A stretch of 64,000 nucleotides of DNA from the NCBI GenBank assembly GCA_016271365.2, contig CM057449.1:1561304501-1561368500 (forward strand). Reading direction: 5' to 3'. The notes beneath the pieces are model-generated. The model did not search any database. It had not been told where the DNA came from and saw only the letters and a program-made list of their open reading frames with translations. The position numbers were made by a program, and so were the translations under genes. Below are positions 44,151 to 54,234 of this stretch, one piece after another (position 1 is the stretch's first letter; every line of letters begins with the position of its first letter). Origin of the DNA: Neoceratodus forsteri. Taxonomy: Eukaryota; Chordata; Ceratodontiformes; Ceratodontidae.

Positions 44151-45141
44151 CCATTCTTAGGCACAGAGTCTCGCAAGGGGTTGCCGACATTCTGGTAGCG
44201 GCTTGGAAACCATCTACTTACGCTACTTACACCATGAAATGGCGGATATTTTGTCTCTGGGCTCGAGCTCGCGACCTGGATCCGCTTCGATGCCCCGAGA
44301 AGTCTGTTTTGGACTACCTCCTATCCCTTTTTCGGTTGGGATTGGCATATTTCTCTCTGAAGGTACACTTCTGTGCCATTTTGGCATACCATGCACTGGT
44401 TGGTCAATGATCACTAGCTCAGCTAGAGGCCTCGCACACTTTTATGCGGGGCATTCTGCATCTGAGACCTCCCATAAAGGATCCAGTTCCTCCTTGGGGC
44501 CTTCTTTTTGTCCTAGAGCAGCTCCCTCCTTTTGGAAGATGATATTTTTAGTTGCTGTGACTTCAGGAAGGAGAATTTCAGAACTCCAAGCACTCATGTG
44601 TAAAGAGCCTTATTTGATTTTTCATAAGGACAGGGTGTCTTTAAGGAGCAATCCTAAGTTTCTTCCCAAGGTGGTCTCAGCCTTAACCTTAAATCAGGAC
44701 ATTGACCTTCCAGTGTGCACTTCCCCAACCATACTAATGGGGGGGGGAAGCCCTCCTGCATACACTAGATATGCATAGGATCCTCAGGTTTTACCAGGCC
44801 AGAACTAGACCATACCGGCAGTCCGATCAACTGTTTCTGTCTTTCACCCACAGGATGCTAGGTGCACCTGTGTCAAAACAATAACTCTCTAAGTGGCTGG
44901 TGAATTGCATTGTATTCTATTACCAGAAGCGCAATAAACCCTTACTGGGCTCAGTTAAGGGTCATTCGACGAGAGGGGTGGCTGCCTCCTTTGCTGCTCT
45001 GAAGAACATGGCAACATCAGCCATTTGTGCAACTGCCAGTTGGAGTTCAGTGCACACTTTCATTAGACATTACAGTTTGGACATCGCCTCAAGGTGCAGA
45101 GCGGGTTTTGGCCTGGCAGTCCTCCAGGGACTTTTGTCTTA
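44000..45141 (+). pseudogene. DIRS-IV tyrosine recombinase, broken
   Basis: The N-terminal frame 44000-44410 overlaps the methyltransferase-like region and contains APKDIAILRHRVSQGVADIL and STYATYTMKWRIFCLWARAR. After a stop, the next part is shifted. 44535-44778 holds box I (TSGRRISELQAL, Arg present) and FHKDRVSLRSNPKFLPKVVS. 44900-45141 holds box II GHSTRGVAASFAALK (His and Arg present) and WSSVHTFIRHYSLDIA (Tyr present). It terminates at 45141 with the LQGLLS ending shared with DIRS-II and V. All catalytic residues remain, across three frames. Confidence 0.82.
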
Positions 45142-45219
45142 AGAGGCTTCCTTCTTGGGATCTCTCTTATCCTCCTCTCGATTGAATTATTTATACATCC
45201 TTACTGCTTGGGAATCAGT

Positions 45220-45320
45220 CCTTATGGTGTAACCTGCTGCAAGAGCTGCATTTCGAAGTAAGATAGTACAGTTACATAAAAACTTACCTTAACAGTAGAT
45301 CTTTGAGAACAGCTCTTGCA
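45220..45320 (+). repeat. DIRS-IV internal complementary region
   Basis: The segment at 45220-45265 (CCTTATGGTGTAACCTGCTG) is the reverse complement of the left end, and 45266-45318 (AGTACAGTTACATAAAAAC and on to GAGAACAGCTCTTGCAGC) that of the right end at 45595-45659. Confidence 0.85.
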
Positions 45321-45439
45321 GCAGGTAGTTTCCCTCCCACCTTCCATTCGGGAGGTTTGGCTCTTCTTCATAACGTCTTGGACGTATCAGATTAGGATCC
45401 TCGGTCTCCCCTTCTGAATCACATCATTACGCTGGCAGT

Positions 45440-45659
45440 CTCCGTGGGAGAACTGAGTATGCTGGGGCACCACCCCTTTTATGATGTATCTGACATCGGG
45501 GAAGGGGGTGACGTCAGGAGCAGTCCCCGCTGTATATAGCTAACTAGAAGTTTTCCGTGGGGTCCTGCTGCCTGCCGGCTTCGGTCCTTATGGTGTAACC
45601 TGCTGCAAGAGCTGTTCTCGAAGAGCTACTTTTACGGTAAGTTCTTATGTAACTGTACT
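45440..45659 (+). repeat. DIRS-IV right inverted terminal repeat and terminus
   Basis: The inverted counterpart of 39838-39985. The terminus reads GAGCTACTTTTACGGTAAGT followed by TCTTATGTAACTGTACT, and includes a splice-donor-like ACG/GTAAGT. The end is set from its complement in the ICR. Confidence 0.82.
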
Positions 45660-45664
45660 TTATC

Positions 45665-47590
45665 GCACAACCCCTCCATCAGTAGCCAGCCTCTTTATAA
45701 GATGGAGTCCTCTGGTTGGACCTTTTTGTCTCTGCATACAGTGCAGCACTGCAGCGTTTTCTGCTTATCCGTTGTGGGACTTGGAGTTTTCTGACGAGAC
45801 AAGCTGCCCCTCTTTTGGAAGGGGAAATTCATATATGCATTTACTAATTTTGCTGATATAGAGGGTGCTATTCAGGCTGCAGAGGGAGACTGCCACTTTT
45901 ATCTCATTGCTATAGTATATTCTAGTCAGATATGGTTTCCACTTCTGCAGCAGATGTCAGGGGAGTCTCTTGTCCCTCTGCCACTGTGACGGGGTCTGTT
46001 GTCATAGGCCAAGGGATCCCTGGTCCATCTGGACATGGAAGTCCCTATGTCTGCATGCATGGCTCCTGAAGAAATAGCTAATGCACGTTTGGGTATCCCG
46101 AAAGTTGCTGATGTGCTAATTGTAGCTAGAAAGCCTTCTACCAGACAATAACTATTCCTTGAAATGGAAGCAGTTCACTCTGTGGTCTGCTTCCAGGAAT
46201 TTGGATCCATTTACATGTCCGGTAAATGCTGTGCTGGAATACTTGTTGTCATTGTTAGACTCTGGTCTACAGTATTCTCACTTAAGGTGCCTTTGGCCAC
46301 TATACCAGCATTTTCACGCACCTATTGGTGGTGGTACGGTGGCCCAATCGCAGGTGTCCTGTACGTGTCTGAAAGGTATTCTTCATATGAAACCTCCTAT
46401 CTACAATCCAGTCCCGCCTTGGGACTTGAATTATGTGCGTAAAAAACTGACGTTGGCTCTTTTGAGCCAGCCGAGAGTTGCGGCCAAAATTTCTTGCCAT
46501 GGAAAATGCTAATTTTGGTTGCAGTCACTTCTGCTCAGAGTTCAGAGCTGAAGGCTCTAATGTGTGAGCCTCAGTAGTGGATTTTCCACAAAGACAGAGT
46601 CTCTTTGCATACATTTCCTACGTTTCTACCAAAGGTGATCGCTGAATTTATGCTGAATCAAAAGGTACACATTCCTGTTTTATTACCCTGAGCATGCCAA
46701 TCAGGATGAGGTAGTGCTCCATACTTTAGATGTACGTAGAATACTCAGATTCTTTATGAATCACACAAAGGACTGCAGAAAGTCCTCTTAGCCTTTGTTT
46801 CATTCACCCCTGCGAAAGAGGGTGCTCCTATGGCTAAACAGTGCCTGTCCAAATGGCTGGCATGTTGTATCGTATTCTGTTACAGGAAGTATGGTAGAAG
46901 GTTTCCTGGTGTGGTTTGTGGTCATGCCACCAGAAGCCTGACCACTTTGGTTGCTTGTTTCAGAATTGTTTCTGCAGCTAACATTTGTGCTTCAGCCACA
47001 TAGCGCAGTGTCCACACATTCACTAAGCGTTACAGTTTGGACATAGCCCCTCGCAGACGTGCTGGTTTTGAGCTTGCAATACTGCAAGACCTGCTATCCT
47101 AAATATATATATCAGACTGTATCCACCTCCCAGTTGGTGTTTGGAACTGCTTGGGAATCATTCTAAAGCTGATAGAACAGTTATGTACTTACCATAACAG
47201 TAGATCTTCAAGAGAATCTCCTTCATTTGTCCATGCCATTCCTCCCTTCCGTCACCCTGCTGCTTCAGGGAGGGTTGTATCAGATATCATGCAACTGAAC
47301 CTAATATATGTCCAGCCTTATGCCTAACCTTATATGCCTGGGCTAGTTTTATCTGCTGGTTCCTTACGAGTGGAGGTTCTCAGAGTCTAATCTCCAGACG
47401 GGGAACTGAGGAGTGATGGGGCCACCCATGTTTATATAGATGCTGACTCATGACATCGTCATATGCGACCTTAGCTAGCAAAAGCTTCTATGTGGTCCTG
47501 GTCTTTGGCGGCTATAGTTCCAAAGGTGTGGCTAATGGAGGAGAGTCTGTTAAAGAGCTACTGCTACAGTAAGTACGTAACTGTTCTTTA
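45665..47590 (+). mobile_element. DIRS-V: 5'-truncated DIRS
   Basis: It directly follows the DIRS-IV right end. It lacks Gag and RT and begins in the methyltransferase-like region (about 45770-45960: KGKFIYAFTNF, then SSQIWFPLLQQ). YR follows (46050-47103), then an ICR (47150-47240) and a right ITR (about 47390-47590) ending GAGCTACTGCTACAGTAAGT. The ICR is AACAGTTATGTACTTACCAT and on. Its right end resembles the isolated one at 21183-26015. Confidence 0.75.
46050..47103 (+). pseudogene. DIRS-V tyrosine recombinase, broken
   Basis: The segments, in several frames: CMAPEEIANARLGIPKVADV (about 46045-46105), then KQFTLWSASRNLDPFTCPVN in the 46159-46512 frame. That frame includes CLKGILHMKPPIYN. 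Box I is damaged (TSAQSSELKALM, Arg lost, near 46530). IFHKDRVSLHTFPTFLPKV, LSKWLACCIVFCYRKYG and a box II VCGHATRSLTTLVAC segment (His, Arg present, near 46925) follow. The end VHTFTKRYSLDIAPRRRAGF keeps the Tyr. Confidence 0.75.
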
Positions 47591-47726
47591 CTTGTCTTTG
47601 TGTGCAAGTGGCAGCCCTCTCTGCCATATGAGGTCATATGGGATATCACTCTCTCGTGTCCCATCCAGACATCTTCCAGTTCCTCAAAGCCTGTAAAACA
47701 ATATGCCTGAGAATTGGAGAAGTTCC

Positions 47727-47810
47727 ATAGAAACATAGACTTTGACGGCAGATAAGGACTGCTTGGCCCACCCAGTCTGCCCATTTCTCTACCTCTTGGA
47801 AAAATACTCT
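47727..47810. repeat. Dispersed repeat, short copy
   Basis: Begins CATAGAAACATAGACTTTGA and is almost identical over 75 bp to 37141-37215, then diverges or is truncated within AAAATACTC. It has the same orientation as the longer copy. Confidence 0.7.
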
Positions 47811-47824
47811 TTGCAAGCTAAGCA

Positions 47825-48270
47825 TTGTCCTTGAGGCACTGATGGATCTTTCCTTTGAGCTGCTTCCGGTAGTGTCACTAGTACCTGTCCCTCAAGGTCC
47901 TTCCACAGATACAGGGTGGTCTTTAAAACAGTGTCCCACTTTCTCACTAAAGTGGTCTCTGATTTCAGCAGAAACCAGGAGATAGCTTTACTCTCTCTTT
48001 GCCCAAACCATTGGAACTTAAAGGAGGAACCGCTCCCTACTTAAGATGATAGACACGCCCTCGATATTTACATTAGTCGTACCAGACCTTTCTGTACTAT
48101 AGACTGTTTGTTCTCCTGGGTCCAGGTAAGAATGGGTTGGCGCTGGCTAAATGGACAATGCTAAATGGCTGTCAGTCCACCGAGCTGCATATTTCTCTCA
48201 GGACTGTCTGCTCCCTCAGACAGTACATTTCGCTAGAGTCATGGCACTCTCTTATGCTGTATAGCCTTAG
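47825..48270 (+). pseudogene. Strongly decayed DIRS tyrosine recombinase fragment
   Basis: With frame changes, the segment at 47915-48095 reads as the middle of a DIRS YR: a VFKTVSHFLTKVVSDFSRNQ segment (equivalent to PKFLPKVVSEF) and later ALDIYISRTRPF (equivalent to the ALxxYLxRT segment before box II). A box II-like remnant may lie near 48225. Box I and the Tyr region were not found. The call rests on this short ordered similarity. Confidence 0.45.
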
Positions 48271-49239
48271 GCCTCTCTAAAAGATATCTCTAACTCCTGT
48301 GTGGGTGTCTGTGTGTACATTCACTGGGCACAGTTGTCTAAATGTCCTTAGCTCAACCGATACTATTTTCGACAAGTATGTGCCGAGCTCAGTAGTACAG
48401 CACTGATTCCTCCCATGGAAGGAATACTTACTTTGACCATTTCCATCTGAATGCTCATAGGGGCTGATACACAAAGAGGAGTTATACAACCTTATCAGCA
48501 ATTCTGGATGTGTGTTGGCTCTGTCCATGGGCAGATCTTCCCAGGTTACAGTGTTATATCTTCTCTATATTTTCTGTCCTGATTGTATATAATTCCATTG
48601 AGGGATTAATTACCGTTGTTGTTTGACATTTACTGTTGTATTTACTATCTTAAGCAGTGTTGTTCTACAGACTTGTACAGAAGGGACTGAGGGAGGCTGG
48701 GAAGAGGTATGTCCTAAAACGTTTCTCAAACTGACCGGTTCTGGCAGCCCCATTACCTCAGAGTGCCCATGGTTGGAGCTTACACACAACTGGAGTTAAT
48801 GGTAAAGAAATACAATTTTCCTTTTTACGCAGTCTGTTCCCTTCTCTGCAGGTGGTGTTTGTGATGCTGCTACTGGCGCAGTCTAGGTTTTTAATGTGCT
48901 GTTTGCATCTTTCTAACAACCTTGATTCAGTTTGCTGTCCACACTTAGTCAGTATAGTTGGGCCAAACTCAGTTACTGGATGTCTTCAAGTGTGACTCCT
49001 CGTACCACCCATGATGATGTCTTCCAGCTTGACCTCACTTGATATCAGATCATCCTTTCTGCTGGAAGGAACAGGTCTCCTCCATTACAGTTCCTGCAGT
49101 GAAAAGAAGTTGAACAGTTTTCAGGCATTTACTTTGCAGATTTCTCAGTTAAATCAGATTTTGAGTAATGTTCATCTCATCTTCTGGTTCCCGCTCCATC
49201 AACGACCAGCAAGGTGGAATGCAGCAAACCAGGTTTCAA
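48271..49239. other. Non-coding stretch, nothing recognised
   Basis: About 970 bp with no supported coding motif, repeat partner or RNA gene. Confidence 0.35.
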
Positions 49240-50660
49240 AAGATTTGTCTGGCAGATTTATGTCACGTTGACAACAGATGCATCGTTGGTGGGGAAGGGG
49301 TTCTTATCTGCTGGGATGCAGAGCTTACGGGTTCTGGTGGCCTAATGAGGCCTAACAACACATCAGCCAGCTGGAGCTCCAGGCAGTGTGTCTGGTACTG
49401 CCAGAGTTTGCTCTGCTGATCAGGGGGTCGGATTATGCAGATCATCACTGACAACACAACCACCATGTTCGTATCGGAGCAAACAAGGCACAACGCACTC
49501 CTTTCTCCTGTCTCTGGAGGCGCTCCGCACGCAGTGCTAGTACATCGTGAGGGAAGATAATTGGTGGATGGACAGTTTCCACTGAGTGGGAGAGATACTG
49601 CACGAGTGCTCCTTACACCAGAAAGTGGTGACAGAACTGTTTTTCCAGTTGGGCACACCTCTGGTGGACCTGTTTGCCTCCTGGGAGGATAGAAAACTGA
49701 GGCTGTGTTGTGCCTGCCCCCCTCAGATGAGAATTTTGGTAGGGGATGCTTTCTGCACTCCTGGACCCTGGACTTTCTATGTGCCTTCTCTCCATTTCCC
49801 TTGATCCACATGTTGGTTATGAAGGCATGCAGGAGCAAGGGAAAGCTGATCCTGATAGCTCCTGACTGGCCAAGGCACTTCAGATCTCCTCGGCCTCAGC
49901 AGGAGTCACCCATAGTAAATTCCTCTGTGTCTGGACCTGCCAGCGAGATTGGGGGTGGGGTGGGGGAGTGATGATCAGGCATCCACATGTGCAGTCCTTG
50001 CACCTGTCTGCCTGGTTCCTGAGTGGCTAACATTCCAGGCTTCAGGTGATTCAGAAGACATCCTTCATGTTCTGGAAGCATCTCAGAAGGAGTCAGTTGG
50101 TAAGACCTTCTCCTTTAAGTGGATGAAGTTTTCACACAGGTGGGTCAGTTCCCTCTCCTGTCTGGTCCCTGCCTTAATCAGGGTTACTAGTCATGTCCCT
50201 TAAGATGCACCTGTCCACCATCTCGGCATAATGGTCATTTATGCCAAAGGTGGCCCTGGAGAAAGTGACCCTTTGCTTTTTTTAAAGGCCTGGATTGCCT
50301 GTTCCCTCCTGTGCAAGAGCCTCTGCCTTCGTGGGACCCACTACAGGTGCTATCTGAGCTGATGAGTAAACCCTTTGAGCTCATGAACAAGACTGAGATG
50401 TCACACCTGTCATGGAATAATGCAGTTCATATCACCTCATGGAGTCTGCCTTTCTAGTTTTCCACAAAGACAAGATTGTTCTTTTCCCCCCCTGAAAAGT
50501 TCCTGCCGAAGGTGGTCTCGGAGTTTCACCTCAGCATCCCTGTCTTCTTTCTGAAGCCCCATGCGTCGAACATCACCCAATGAGTTGAAGGCTCACTCTA
50601 CCGACTACCTGACTTACTGCTTCCTCAGTTGCTGCAGTCAGGGTGGCTGCCTGATTCATT
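49240..50660 (+). pseudogene. Decayed DIRS-I-like copy: RNase H to YR
   Basis: RNase H motifs: YVTLTTDASLVGKGF (about 49260-49305) and QIITDNTTTMFVSEQTRHNA (about 49440-49490). The methyltransferase-like part is open at 49586-49804 (QLGTPLVDLFASWEDRKLRL, then LHFPLIHMLVMKA), followed by KLILIAPDWPRHF. YR remnants: PPVQEPLPSWDPLQVLSELM (about 50310-50370; compare DIRS-I near 10540) and KFLPKVVSEFHLSIPVFF (about 50490-50560). The wording matches DIRS-I more than the other families. The end is cut by a LINE tail at 50660. Confidence 0.65.
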
Positions 50661-51112
50661 TATTTTGTTTATTTATTTAAACTTTGTTGACCGGGTGAGT
50701 GCACTGACACAGGTGCCTTTTTCAGTCATGACCCGGGTGAAATAGCACATGCAATGGGTAGGATATGGTACAATAGCTGAGGTACAAAAAAGATACAGCG
50801 GGTAAAGTACAATATACAAAAGGTGAAGATACAAGATGTCAGTATGATACAATGCCAGTGGCTTGAGAATATGTACAGTAATGTTTGATTTCGGGTTCAA
50901 GGGGCAGAACATCAGAGTGACAGATAGCAAGTAGATAAGCAAATACTTTGGATAGTGGAACATTGCAGTAAAAAAGGCACAAGTCATGTATGATTCTAAG
51001 CAACTGGACTAGGGTTGAAAAGAGAAGAGAAATAACAGCATTGAACAAGGTAACAGAAGATTTTTTGAGGATTAACAAAAGGATTTAGGGGCAAGGAGAC
51101 CTGATGGGAGAT
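50660..51112 (-). mobile_element. LINE 3' end fragment
   Basis: Minus-strand sequence ending (at the left) in TTTATTTATTTAAAC, with GACCCGGGTGAAATAGCACA near it. The layout resembles the tail of the LINE nested in DIRS-I (6976-7100): a TTTATTTA-rich 3' end followed by text around a short open frame without RT motifs. It inserted into the DIRS-I-like copy. No protein domain is visible, so the clade is unknown. Confidence 0.5.
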
Positions 51113-51115
51113 TAA

Positions 51116-51683
51116 GGCCCTGTTCACACTACGAAGCTTAAAACGGTTTAACTGCCTTAAACCGTTTTTAAGCTCCTGGAACACGGTTTGCGTTCACACT
51201 GTAACACGGTTAAAACCGTGTTACAGTCATGTTCTAAAACCCTGCCAAGAGGTAGTCTTTAGCACGGTTTTGGCTAAACACGGTTACCTTAATTCGTGTT
51301 AACAGCAGTGTGAACGCAAACCGTGCTGTAACACGAGTTAAGGCAACCCCTCCAGCGAGAAAATCCATTTTGCCAGCCACAGGAAAACAATATACAGTAT
51401 ATATTTTACAGGTACCTCTGTGCAGTGGAATAATCCCCGAGTCTGCCCATGTATTTTTGTCCCGAATGGTTTTGGTGTCCGTTCCCGGGTATCCCGGCAT
51501 GCACTACGGTACCAACTGGAACCCACAATGCTTTGAGCTGGCACCGTAGTCATGCCTGGGAAACCCTTATACTTGGCACGGTTGTCTGAATGGAGTGTGA
51601 ACGCTCCGACAACTGTGCTATGGACCGATTTATAAAACGTTTTTAGTAACGTTTTATAAATGGTCCCTAGTGTGAACAGGGCC
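51116..51683. mobile_element. PIF/Harbinger-like MITE with 3-bp duplication
   Basis: The 16-bp terminal inverted repeats GGCCCTGTTCACACTA (51116) and TAGTGTGAACAGGGCC (to 51683) are flanked by TAA on both sides (51113-51115 and 51684-51686). A 3-bp T(A/T)A duplication suits PIF/Harbinger. The interior holds further inverted copies built on ACACGGTTTGCGTTCACACT and its reverse near 51305-51330, and the CGGTTT/AAACCG words are repeated many times. It has no coding capacity. Confidence 0.75.
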
Positions 51684-51689
51684 TAAGAG

Positions 51690-52311
51690 AGGAGGAGTGA
51701 TAAAGAGGGAGGGAGAAAGAGGTGGGGTTTACTGGAAGAAGGGACGGAATGATAGATTATGAATGGAGGAAATGGGGGTAAGAGCATAGTTGGTTGGAGG
51801 GGAGTGATAAATGCATTGCAAGGGGGGATAAGGGGATAAGAAGTGGAGAGGTGTGGGAAGGTAGTGGGGTAGAGGGCAGAATTGGGTAGGTTACTGGAAG
51901 CAGCAACATGTTTGAGATAATGATTAGTGTGCTTTTAGGAGCTTTGAAAAGGCTGGGGTGGTGGTCGATTTTTTGACAGGTGGGGGAAGGGAATTCCCAA
52001 TGGATGCTGCACGCTAACGAAAAAAGAACATTGTCCCATATTGGTACGGAACATAGGGACTACAAGGTTATTATTTGCCGTTGATCGGGATGCAGGGAAA
52101 TCCTCAAATGAGAGTTGATTTTTTTAGGTAGGCAGGGGTGCCAGATTGCATAGTTGTCTCTGATTCAGTGTACTTATGTTCATATCCCCTACAGGATTAA
52201 CATGTTCAGTCATCGTGATGCTGTGTTTGGGACCACAGTTTTCCAGTCTATTTTTGCTTAACCTGAGGTTGGGCATTTTGCTCCTTCGGTGCACAAGCAA
52301 AAAACAACAAC
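51690..52311. other. Purine-rich non-coding stretch
   Basis: G/A-rich sequence (GGGGAGTG and GGAGGAG words) up to about 51900, then ordinary AT-rich text. No feature recognised. Confidence 0.4.
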
Positions 52312-52645
52312 ATGGGGCTCGATTTTAAAAGCCCTAAGAATGTTGTAGCCCCCGGTGCGCTCGATCGCTTACATGTGACAGGGCTAGCGTGCATTCTCAT
52401 GGCCAGGCAATTGGTATTTGAAGTCTTAAACGCTAATGCCGTGTTAGACCAGCTTTTCTCTGGTCTAATTTGTACCATTTGGTGAACCCTTTTTCTGCCG
52501 TAAATTGAAGACACTATCGCAACTGCGCCCAATATTCTAAAACCAGGAGCAGTTATATCAAAGGAGTTTGACGCAGCTGCGCCAAAAAACGGGTGTGACA
52601 CAGGGCTTGATACACCCCTGCGTCACCCTTTGAAAATCGATTCCA
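52312..52645. repeat. Short inverted-repeat element
   Basis: Ends pair as imperfect inverted repeats: left ATGGGGCTCGATTTTAAAAG, right (reversed) ATGGAATCGATTTTCAAAGG. The interior of about 290 bp is non-coding and contains GACGCAGCTGCGCC, a short palindrome. It fits a MITE or other non-autonomous repeat, without a clear target duplication. Confidence 0.45.
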
Positions 52646-53468
52646 TGAAATACAAAATGTTACTGTGTGACATATTTAACATTTGTTAACTATCAAATGA
52701 ATTTATAAAGTGGTTGGGCCATTTACAAAAATACAGTGCAGTAATTGAAAATCTGACTTTCCAGACTTAAGCTTTAAAGATTCACTTTGAAATGAAGAAA
52801 CATTTCACAAAACGTATTTAAAAAAAAAAATAAAAAAAGCTCCTTTATTTTCCTGTATTCTCCTTCCAGTTGTCTCTCCTGTGATGCTTCTTGCAATTAT
52901 AAATGTATTAAAATAACAGAACATATTTCCATGAAATATTTGGGTGCAAAAATGAACTCCTCACATTCTACTTCTACTGCCAGAGCCTTCATTTTACGTA
53001 AAGTAATGTTTTGGCAGTATTGAAGTCTGTTGCCAGACAATGAGTATGATACTGTTCTTCAGAAACAGAACTGTGATTTCATTGCCAGTCACAGAATAGG
53101 AGAACATGTGTTATCAAGGAAGAAAAAACTGATTGCTAGAGATGAATATCTTCTGAAATTTGTATTGCAGAGAAGGGAAATTAAGAAAAATATATTTAGG
53201 GCAACTGTTTATTTCAGTATTGGGATATTCACAGAGTACCACAATACACGAGTTCCTCCCTAAAGGAGAGTCAGGGTAATACTGTATAGGTCAGATATTG
53301 GCATTTTGTACAGAAACTGATTACGGCTGCCGTAGGCCTATAGTAGTTTTAATCGGCTGAATTTGTAAAGAAATATTGACTATTCCAGCTATGTATTTTG
53401 GTTTTTTATCAGCTTTCGGAGGGATAGATAGCTAGATGGATTAATCTATTTTTGTCTGTATGAAACAG
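52646..53468. other. AT-rich stretch, possibly intronic
   Basis: AT-rich sequence without recognised repeats. If the candidate exon at 53469 is real, this would be the intron upstream of it. Confidence 0.35.
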
Positions 53469-53611
53469 GGAGGGTGAGCATGGAGCAGCTGGTTGAACTG
53501 ACCCGACTGGTGTTTAAATTCCCAGAGGTAGAAAACATCCTTCTTAAGGCACAGCTTGAACCTGCAGCACTCAAGCAAGATCCCAAAGGTGCCCTTTTTC
53601 AGTTTCTCAAG
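53469..53611 (+). CDS. Candidate host-gene exon, 143 bp
   Basis: A pyrimidine-rich run ending GTATGAAACAG (to 53468) is a good splice acceptor, and CTCAAG/GTAAAG at 53611/53612 is a good donor. Between them one frame is open and reads like ordinary host protein: MEQLVELTRLVFKFPEVENI, then LLKAQLEPAALKQDPKGALF and QFLK. It is amphipathic and helix-rich, with no similarity to the transposon proteins here. The ATG at 53480 could be an internal Met or a start. I do not recognise the gene. No neighbouring exon is identified, so a chance open frame remains possible. Confidence 0.45.
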
Positions 53612-54065
53612 GTAAAGTGCTTTTTCAGAATTGTACGAGTCACTCAGAACTGTTTCCAGACTCTTTTTCTGCAACCTGTACATTCACACTGTTGATGGAG
53701 AGGGAAAAATTACATCAGCACATTAACCTGTTTTTTTACAGGTCCTCTAATTCTACACTAAATCACTCTAATAAGGAGTTGTGCAGATGTAGTTTAATTG
53801 CTGTACTGGTACTTGTAAGAACAGATCCAGAAGCAAATGGTTTGATACCTTTTATTGGACCAACATAGATGTTACAAAAAGAACAAAGTGCCCAAGCTTT
53901 CAGACCAACCAAGTCCTTCCTCGGAAGCTTATGGCCCATAATAAGGAGAAGAATCTGAATTCAGACTGCAGTAAAATTCTTCTGGTTGAAAGTTAGTGAA
54001 TGTTTCCGGGGGCGAGTTGGAATTACATACAATCCAAATAACTTTAATCTTTATTAACTGGTATA
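53612..54065. repeat. Non-coding; contains a known-looking dispersed repeat near 53840-53930
   Basis: The segment GGTTTGATACCTTTTATTGG and on to AAGCTTTCAGACCAACC resembles a widespread vertebrate interspersed repeat tail. No second copy was seen in this window and I do not name the family. The rest has no recognised feature. Confidence 0.4.
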
Positions 54066-54234
54066 CATGTAAGCATTAATCACCGATGAAGGTGGCATCT
54101 AATGGGGAGTTAATGCATGGTTGGGACCGTTGTGGGACGAGGCCATAGGCCGAGGGCGTACAACGGTCCAACCATGCATTAACCCCCCCCATTGGATGTC
54201 ACCTTCATCGGTGATTAATGCGCTTGTAACATGG
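54066..54234. repeat. Large hairpin (foldback) element
   Basis: The arm at 54066-54132 (AAGCATTAATCACCGATGAA, then GTTAATGCATGGTTGGGACC) pairs with 54160-54234 (GGTCCAACCATGCATTAACC, then TTCATCGGTGATTAATGCGC) over about 65 bp with a few mismatches. The loop is GC-rich (GAGGCCATAGGCCGAGGG). It would form a strong cruciform or stem and fits a MITE. Confidence 0.8.

Larger units (their letters stand above)
39828..45659 (+). mobile_element. DIRS-IV: full-length DIRS, about 5.8 kb
   Basis: Left ITR (39828-40000), Gag (40095-42190), RT (42290-43060), RNase H (43060-43730), methyltransferase-like segment (43740-44150), YR (44000-45141), ICR (45220-45320) and right ITR (45440-45659). The ITRs pair closely: left ACCATAAGGACTGAAGCTGG against the right inverted copy near 45585, and ACTTCTAGCTAGCTATATAC against 45530-45555. 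The extreme left end is a few bases shorter than the ICR predicts, perhaps damaged where the possible LTR adjoins. All frames are broken. Confidence 0.9.

Noticed and set aside
47825..48270. A second full DIRS recombinase
   Set aside because: Only the central block is recognisable; boxes I and II and the Tyr are not, so it is listed as a fragment only.
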